Of a stretch of DNA of 43,477 bases, positions 37,062 to 43,477 are shown in pieces. Every line of letters starts with the position of its first letter. Positions within the stretch are counted from its first letter, which is position 1. A program made the translations under genes and the position numbers. The DNA comes from Ichthyophonus hoferi (taxonomy: Eukaryota; Opisthokonta; Ichthyosporea; Ichthyophonida; Ichthyophonidae): positions 1 through 43,477 of the forward strand of contig NAOQ01000072.1 in NCBI GenBank assembly GCA_002751075.1. The letters are read 5' to 3'. Below the pieces are notes generated by a model. That model ran no database searches. It saw only the letters and a list, made by a program, of their open reading frames with translations, and was not told the DNA's origin.

Positions 37062-37742
37062 TTATACAATCTCTGCGCATGTCCTAGGTGGTTCCAGACA
37101 AATATACCATTCGCCTACTTTACACTTAGTCTCAAACTGGCTGAAACAGGGACAATCAATGGGATCGGAGACACATATTTTTGTCCGTGAGCACTCAAAA
37201 GGACACAAATCATCGCTATCGTGTGTTCTTCTATTATCTCTTCCCCCAGAGTGAATCCACTCATCTTCATCTAAATGCTCTTCCTGCTGTTTCTGACCCC
37301 ATTTAGATTCTTCATAATGATAGCCTTGGTTATTAACATACGCCTTCTCCTGTGGATATATCCATTGATCCACATATTCCAATACAATCCGTTCGACGTT
37401 GTGTGTATAGCCATATGATTGTAGGACGTAGAAACCTCCAACAAAACAACCAAACAAGATCGAGCTAACACACACACCAAAGAGCATCGCTTCAACCCAG
37501 TCCCACCATGTTTCCGTGTCTAACTGTGACGATTGAATTTCAACCTGCCTTTTCTCTCCCTTTGCCTTATCGGCGGGAATGTCCTGCCCAGTCTTTTTCT
37601 GTTGTCTCGACCGCATTTCAGGTCCTGGAATTACAAGAGAATAACAGTTAGCGTCCTTCAGATATACTAATAGGTGTAATATGATTGATGGAAAGAAACC
37701 AACATCACAGTCAAAGAGTACTAAAAAGAGAAGAGGTGTCAT
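37062..37742 (-). CDS. Membrane-anchored protein with Lcl2-like Cys-rich tail, 226 aa
   Basis: Open from ATG at 37742 to the stop at 37062. The first 40 residues are hydrophobic (MTPLLFLVLFDCDVGF). 'ttgtaattccag' just before codon 41 looks like a splice acceptor, so the real start may instead be the internal ATG at 37616 (MRSRQQKKTGQDIP). In both models a basic Lys/Arg/Gln-rich stretch precedes one transmembrane segment at about 85-107 (MLFGVCVSSILFGCFVGGFY). Then come a hydrophilic acidic region and a tail with eight cysteines (180-222). The tail motif CPFECSRTKICVSDPIDCPC followed by a KC and a YIC resembles fungal Lcl2 (yeast CPDTDTCVDKPKDCPC...KC...VCISKP), a small secretory-pathway protein linked to ER-associated degradation. 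The topology would place the Cys domain in the lumen. The Lcl2 link is tentative; the gene itself is more secure. Confidence 0.7.
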   Translation of the reverse strand: MTPLLFLVLFDCDVGFFPSIILHLLVYLKDANCYSLVIPGPEMRSRQQKKTGQDIPADKAKGEKRQVEIQSSQLDTETWWDWVEAMLFGVCVSSILFGCFVGGFYVLQSYGYTHNVERIVLEYVDQWIYPQEKAYVNNQGYHYEESKWGQKQQEEHLDEDEWIHSGGRDNRRTHDSDDLCPFECSRTKICVSDPIDCPCFSQFETKCKVGEWYICLEPPRTCAEIV

Positions 37743-38800
37743 ATCAAGAGTGTAAATTTGGTTCTTATCGACTGGTTAAAAATACACATGTTGAAAACCA
37801 GTAAGCAACAGTGTGAATATGTAATCATATATGGAGGTAAATCAAATGGTACAAACACAAGTATACTCATTATGCCTTAGCAGGCACTATTTCTTCTGAG
37901 AAGCGTAAGCGCATAATTGAGGTGTTTCAAACGCTAGGCATTTCACCAAATTGGCTATTCCTTGTTTTATTAAATTAATCTACAGCCTTTGCAGAGACAT
38001 TTCCACAAGAAAGTACACTTCCCCATAGAAAGAGTTTTTAAAAAAAAAAAAATTGTTTGCATAGGCTAAAATATAAAAATCTAGAAAAAAGTAAACAGCA
38101 AGAGCTATAGTGGTGATTATTTTCAATATTAAAACAAAGAAGGTACGAGAAAGTCAACGATATATTAAATAGCCAGGAGAAAGTAAATATACATTTGTTC
38201 TTGTATTGTTGTTTAACTATCTAATTGCTCCTTTCATCTATTTCATGTTTTGGGGAGTTTACTACCAAGGATACTATTGGCCAGTATGTTGTCGAATAAT
38301 ATTACAGTATTTCTATTTTATGTTTTCAATCGCGTAATTGATTGCTTAATATTTTAGTTTACCAATGTTGTTATGGTGTTATTATTGTAAGCCTGTTAAA
38401 GACAATTAAGAGTCAAATCTTTATTGAAGGTCTGAATCTCTCCTGTCTTCTCTTTCTGGATTCGTTGTTGTAGTTTGGAGGTTGACGATCGTCCTTTTGT
38501 CAAATGGAAAATGAATGTGCATACTCTTAGATGCAAAGGAATCGAATGAAAAGAGAGGCTCCGTCTCTTAACGAATTCAGGAATTCAGCTTGGTCCGAAA
38601 TGTAGGCTCGCACCAGATCGACATATGCAAGAAATACATTTTAGTATTTGTTGTAGGACGAAAAGCTAGGCGCTCCGGCTTTACTTTACTTGGTAGCCCA
38701 AGCTGCCTTTTGCCATTAGTGGTTGGCACGAGAAAAAAAAAAATGAAAAGGCGGATCTAGTGTAGGCTTTTTAAACAATATATATATATACATATACAGA
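37743..38800. other. Intergenic, with a GC-richer structured patch
   Basis: 38450-38760 is richer in G and C and has short self-complementary pieces ('gagaggctccgtctc' and 'aaagctaggcgctccggcttt'). It ends with an A-rich run at 38740-38755. It has no long open frame. It could be a retroposed or structured RNA-derived sequence, but it matches no snRNA, tRNA or rRNA that I can recognise. Confidence 0.35.
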
Positions 38801-38978
38801 GATACCTGAATTGCCTAAATAATTTACTAGTTTTCTTTTATAAATATTCAAATATTGTGGTTTTTGCCTCTTGCGATTCTCATTGCATAATCAATTGATT
38901 TAAGATGGATAGATTGAGGCGATAACTTTGATGCTTTTAGATTAGGCACGAACTGATTGTTTAGCTTATTCAGGTATC
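38801..38978. mobile_element. MITE-like inverted-repeat element, 178 bases
   Basis: The left end GATACCTGAATTGCCTAAAT and the reverse complement of the right end, GATACCTGAATAAGCTAAAC, agree at 19 of the first 23 positions. A second, weaker inverted pair lies inside ('gcctaaataattta' against 'cttttagattaggc'). No coding capacity. This fits a small non-autonomous DNA transposon. No clear target duplication is visible, so the outer ends may be off by a few bases. Confidence 0.55.
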
Positions 38979-41579
38979 CCCTTGTCTCTAATAATACTTG
39001 TGTTTACGACTATAAAGAATGTTAGCATCAAGCTTTCTTTCATGTTTGTTACAATTAAGAAGCAAAGTGTTTAAAACTTTATATAACATATCTTTCCATC
39101 TATATATATTGTTTATTATGTTCCTTATTAATTCAGGCCCATATGCATTAATCTTACATCAATGCACTAGTTCTACTTTATTACTATTTATTCTCATTAA
39201 TAGTTTAAATAAAGTAATTAAATTAATCTACCTACTTATTAACTTAATTAGATGCAGAGAATTATATCTTACAATATATATCTAATATGTTGCTAAAAAT
39301 GCATAGTATTTAGAGTTACTGAGTAAGTAGTTATTCAGCATCTCTTGGTACTCCTGAATCGTTGAAACCTTGGGAATAGTAAGATTGCATAGGAGCAACA
39401 TGATCGCTTACAATCGCGATTCCTTAATAGAAATAATGATCTCAACACGTTTTAATTTACAAATGCTAGTCTTGATTTAAATTTAATCTTATGAATTATT
39501 TGAACCTATATTCATCTATTGTTAGTTTGTCTACTCCATGAATCAGATGCTACATTAAATGATTAGCATATATATATATATATATAATATCAATGAGCTG
39601 TCAACGTAATTATTATGTATATCTGCCAATTCCGTATTTGAATAAAACATTTTCTCCGGGAAACCAATCCATAATAGAGTTGCAAATTTATTGTTTCCCT
39701 ATTTTATTTTTATTCCTTTACCAGCTTAATAATGGGTATCAGTGCTTTAACGTTAAACATTGTAACTGAACTGAAGGCTTTTTGATTTATAATATTATTT
39801 TATGTAGTACTAATATTCAAACTGAACCACAATATTTGGCACCAAGACCATATGTTTTATTTATTTTATGGCTATGTATTTATTAATTTCCTCACTTTTT
39901 GATTGATGGAAATATGCTTCATATTCTCAATAGGATTAATGTAGACCTTGCCAGTAAAGGTATGTCAATTTATAAGTTTGCATATAGATAGTATTAAGCT
40001 GAAAGTTGTAGTTTATGATGTCAGGCCAATATAGTCTGAATCCGAAATAAAACTAATATAGAAATGACTCACAATATTGTGTTAAAGTGCATGTGAATAA
40101 TTGAAAACTAATACACGTCATATTATATAGTACTGATTTTATTGATGTTCAAAAGGAAATAATATTGTTTACTATCAATATAATCTTTATTTAAGCCAGT
40201 AATATCTCCGATTGTGTCTCTTGTTATCTGTTCACATATAAATGCATTTCGATATTAATTTGAATATGATTGTTGTTTGTACGTTATTTTTATATTTTAA
40301 ATCTTCATAGTTATAATTTTTTAAAAATACTCTAACATACTAGAGAATATTTCAAGAATACCTTTCCAAATTATCAGTCTATTTAATGAATGTCACAATC
40401 ACCTAAAGATCAACCTTTTGGGTGGGCTTGATAAAAATAATTTTTTAGTCAGGTATATGAATTATATAAGCCAAGTAGGAAAATAAATTTAGATTCTTTT
40501 TACCAGATTGAAAACTGGTGTTTCTTTACTTTATTTCCTGTGATACAACGAGTAATTAATTAAACAATACTGAACTGTAGTCAATTTTAAACTGTAACTA
40601 TATCTATATACACTGTTAACAAATAGAATGCTATACATTATGTAGTGCTATCATAGTCATGGCTAAATGGCATAGGTTCTTATTATTACGTAACTCCAAT
40701 AATCAATATTTATGCTATGTACTCTCGGTTATAAAACAAACATGGTATATATATAAAATATATACCAATAATACGGTATATATTAAAAAGATATGTTAAT
40801 AAAAATAATAGACGCATGACTGTTTCAAATACAAATAATGGAATTACTGATCGAGTCATATTATCGAGGTGGGACAACAGTTATTAATTAATTCTAAACT
40901 GTATAATGATTTAATACGAAAATAAGTATTCAAGTAATTAAACCCTAGAACGTAACATTCCTATGATTAGGATGCCTCTGTGTGATTGGGCATAGATTAG
41001 ATTAACACTAATCCCTTAGTATACTTATATTGGATTGGCCAAGATACGTTAATTTATTGATTTAGAAAAAAAAAACAAACCTTAACCCACCCATTGCATT
41101 TTATGGTAGTTATAAGAAAGAGTTATTTACTTTATTGTTTATAAATAAGTTTGTCTATAGACGGGTGAGAAGTAAGAGGGTCTGTATCTACTCTATGATT
41201 ATATAAGCACAGTGTATACTGTTTAACATTCCCAAACATTAAATAAATCTTTGTTCTTTATTTTTCTTTTCCTTTTATTTTATTTTTCTTTGTGGAGGGT
41301 CGGATGGAAGAAAAGATGTGTTGTTCTTACGTTGTTACACTATTTTTTTTTTGTAACGTACACAATTCAGTGCAATTTTTGCAAACATATATTGAAAATA
41401 TTCTTGAAAGTTTCCTAATAATCATATACACTAGGCTATAGCACATATGGTTTTTAATTATTTTATACAAAATCTTTCTATGACAATACTAAGAATAGTC
41501 ACAAACCAACTAATCATTCTGATGCCCTTGACAATTATTCACCCAAATATACCTCAACAGCAATATAGTTAACGAAAAC
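38979..41579. other. Intergenic, upstream of calcineurin A
   Basis: AT-rich spacer. The 88-codon frame at 39019-39285 is Leu/Ile-rich by composition and not convincing. An AT palindrome pair occurs at 40744-40790 ('ggtatatatataaaatatatacc'). At 41200-41255 'attatataagcac' followed by 'attaaataaatc' recalls an LTR or promoter layout about 350 bases before the calcineurin start. Its role is unknown. Confidence 0.45.
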
Positions 41580-43477
41580 ATGACTTCAACCATGGTAAGG
41601 AAGCCACCTCAACAGCAATATGACACTGTAAAGAGACCTATTAGCGCAGTCACTGCCCCTAACACTCACTTCTTAACTATCGAAGAGGTGTATCTACCAG
41701 ATGGAAAGATAAACATGGAGTTGGTACGTGCTATTCTGTGATTGTCGTGCTTTCAAAATTGTATTTTATTTATTTTATTTAGATATTTTTTTGATAAAAA
41801 ATGTTTCTGTATCATCCCTTTCCTTTATTATTGACACAGCCCCTAGATCTACCCTCCCTACACCCTACATACTTACCAACCACAACTCTTTATCTATCTG
41901 AATTTCATTATTTGTTTCTCCTGTCTCTCTTTTTCTTCTTTCTAGTTTATATGGAAAGATTCACATCTCTCTATATCCATCTCTCTTTTATTTTTATTTT
42001 TTCTTCTCTCTACCATCCTAATTATATCACATAAGCACAAAACGTATATACTCTACCATTGTTTGAAAAGATAATTAGTTGGTAATATATTTCTTGGTTG
42101 TGACTACGTCAATTAAATTTGCAGAATAAAACCTTATGTCTACCAATAAATATACAGCTATTAAATAAATATAAACAGATTAAATATCTGTTAAAACAGG
42201 GACATTTAATTAATTGAGATATTTCCTAACATAGTTATAATCGTTTAATATTTTTTAGCAATTATTATTACATATGCATTTTGGAAACATAGTTAGTGCA
42301 ATATTTTGGTGTTAAATAGCAATTCAAAACATATTCGCTTTTTATCTTTTTTACGCTTTTGACGTCAAATGATATATATATATTATTGTTTATTATTCAT
42401 TCTTTATTTGCTATTTACTAACTATCTTATTATATTATTGTACAAGTTTTACATAAGCTTGAAAAAAAGAGTTTTTTACTCTTCATCTTAATATAATATT
42501 AGCTATTGATTGGTTATTTAATTTATTATAATACTACCATTGATGCATTTGTAATATTAAATTACACTTATGTTATGTTCTGTAGAATATTTTACCATAT
42601 TAGTATATAAGGGAATAGGATATGATATATATTTATTATTTTATATTTAGTTTATTATTATATTTGAGCTCATATATGGATATTTATAGATATATTTCTC
42701 ATTTTAATTCTAATTTTAATTTATTTTTATACTATACAATATGCATAATATTTTATATGTTTTTAGACTTTCGCATAGATATATTATCTGTAATCATGAC
42801 TTGAAAGTCAATTCTCTTTCTTATTGGCACATGTTATCAACCAATCATTCACCTTAGTTAAAAAATCACCTCTTTGCGGAAGGACGTGTTACCCTGGAAC
42901 TGGCTCAACGAATCATTACTGAGACTACTGACATATTAAGGTCCGAACCTACGATGCTTAATATTCAGGCGCCAATCACTGTGTGTGGTGACGTACATGG
43001 TCAATTCTATGATCTCCTTAAACTCTTTGGTACGTGTCTAGGGAGGATGGGGTTCATGTTGTTGATGTATGAATTTATATATATATATAGACATAGTAGG
43101 ATAGTAGAGTATAGATATAAAGCAGAGATATTATGGAATATAGTTGCTAATGGATGTGTTTTTACTTATGCATATAGGTCTAAATATGTAAGATTAGTAG
43201 GTTGAACATATCCAAAGCCTATGAAAACGTATTAGTTTTAATAAGTTTATTTTAAATATTTAATCACACTCACACAATAACACAATAATATAATAGTATA
43301 ACAACATAATAATATAATAATAATAATACCATAGTATTATGAGCCTACAACAAACCACCTTCTTCTACATTCACATTACTGCCTCTCCTCCTCTCTTCTC
43401 CCCACTCATCCAATCAAAGAGGTTGGTGGCAACCCAGAGGATTCACGCTCACTATATACTACACTATACACTATATA
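41580..43477 (+). CDS. Calcineurin A catalytic subunit, 5' part, 3 exons visible
   Basis: Ca2+/calmodulin-dependent Ser/Thr phosphatase (PP2B), PPP family. Exons 41580-41723, 42858-43029 and from 43420 join in phase (0, then 1). Residues 1-48 are a variable N-terminus with a QQQ run, ending DGKINMEL. Residues 49-105 carry the family's start, [20 protein letters not shown], then [25 protein letters not shown] at 92-96 provides the first metal-binding Asp and His of PPP phosphatases. The third exon gives [10 protein letters not shown], as in all calcineurins (EVGGxPxxxRYLFLGDYVDRG). After that the sequence turns into a TATA-rich tract instead of YLFLGDY, so an intron probably starts at about 43451-43453, although no GT is present there. 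The start ATG at 41580 has a second in-frame ATG at codon 5. The rest of the gene lies to the right. Confidence 0.9.

Noticed and set aside
38570-38740. GAATTC sites and a GGCACGAG string resembling cDNA-library adaptor sequence
   Set aside because: The pieces are not arranged as in a real adaptor (GAATTCGGCACGAG) and the flanks look genomic, so contamination is not supported.
39019-39285. 88-codon Leu/Ile-rich plus-strand frame
   Set aside because: Length and composition are as expected from AT-rich DNA; there are no splice sites or family features.

Overview
This window is nuclear DNA of an AT-rich, intron-rich eukaryote. Five of the six protein-coding loci I can support are split by GT-AG introns of about 140 to 1950 bases. 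Spacers and introns are full of microsatellites and old repeats. The genes (GPI mannosyltransferase I, calcineurin A, a possible Lcl2-like Cys module, a BAR-like protein) and an 18S rRNA fragment of generic eukaryotic type fit an early-diverging fungus or a protist. The sequence alone does not settle which.

Layout. 432-3542 (+): C-terminal half of PIG-M, the ER mannosyltransferase that adds the first mannose to GPI precursors, entering from the left edge. 3602-5545: an LTR-like copy, a decayed repeat block and a 265-base tandem duplication. 7070-9061 (-): a complete four-exon gene for a 283-residue Gln/Asn-rich protein of unknown function. 11551-11690: an isolated, decayed piece of 18S rRNA. 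12604-13563 (+): an intronless secreted protein made of two copies of a six-cysteine domain with identical cysteine spacing; it is the most compact and GC-richest gene here. 15061-22000 (+): a nine-exon gene for a helical, BAR-like protein with micro-exons of 23, 27 and 45 bases, running towards a 256-base assembly gap inside an AT-rich satellite. 24052-26065: copies of the repeat families seen at the left. 26815-32431 (-): an eight-exon gene for a protein of about 637 residues that I cannot identify. 33812-35435: more copies of the same repeats. 37062-37742 (-): a membrane-anchored protein with an Lcl2-like Cys-rich tail. 38801-38978: a small MITE-like inverted-repeat element. 41580 to the right edge (+): the 5' part of the calcineurin A gene.

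The genes do not form an operon or an obvious pathway. PIG-M, the Cys-rich secreted protein and the Lcl2-like protein all concern the secretory route, but nothing shows they are co-regulated. The exon joins were worked out by hand from reading-frame phase and splice consensus. The best-supported joins are those where phase and homology agree (PIG-M, calcineurin) or where every join keeps phase (the 283- and 637-residue genes). The strongest leads for novelty are the duplicated six-Cys secreted protein, the unidentified 637-residue protein and the stranded 18S fragment.
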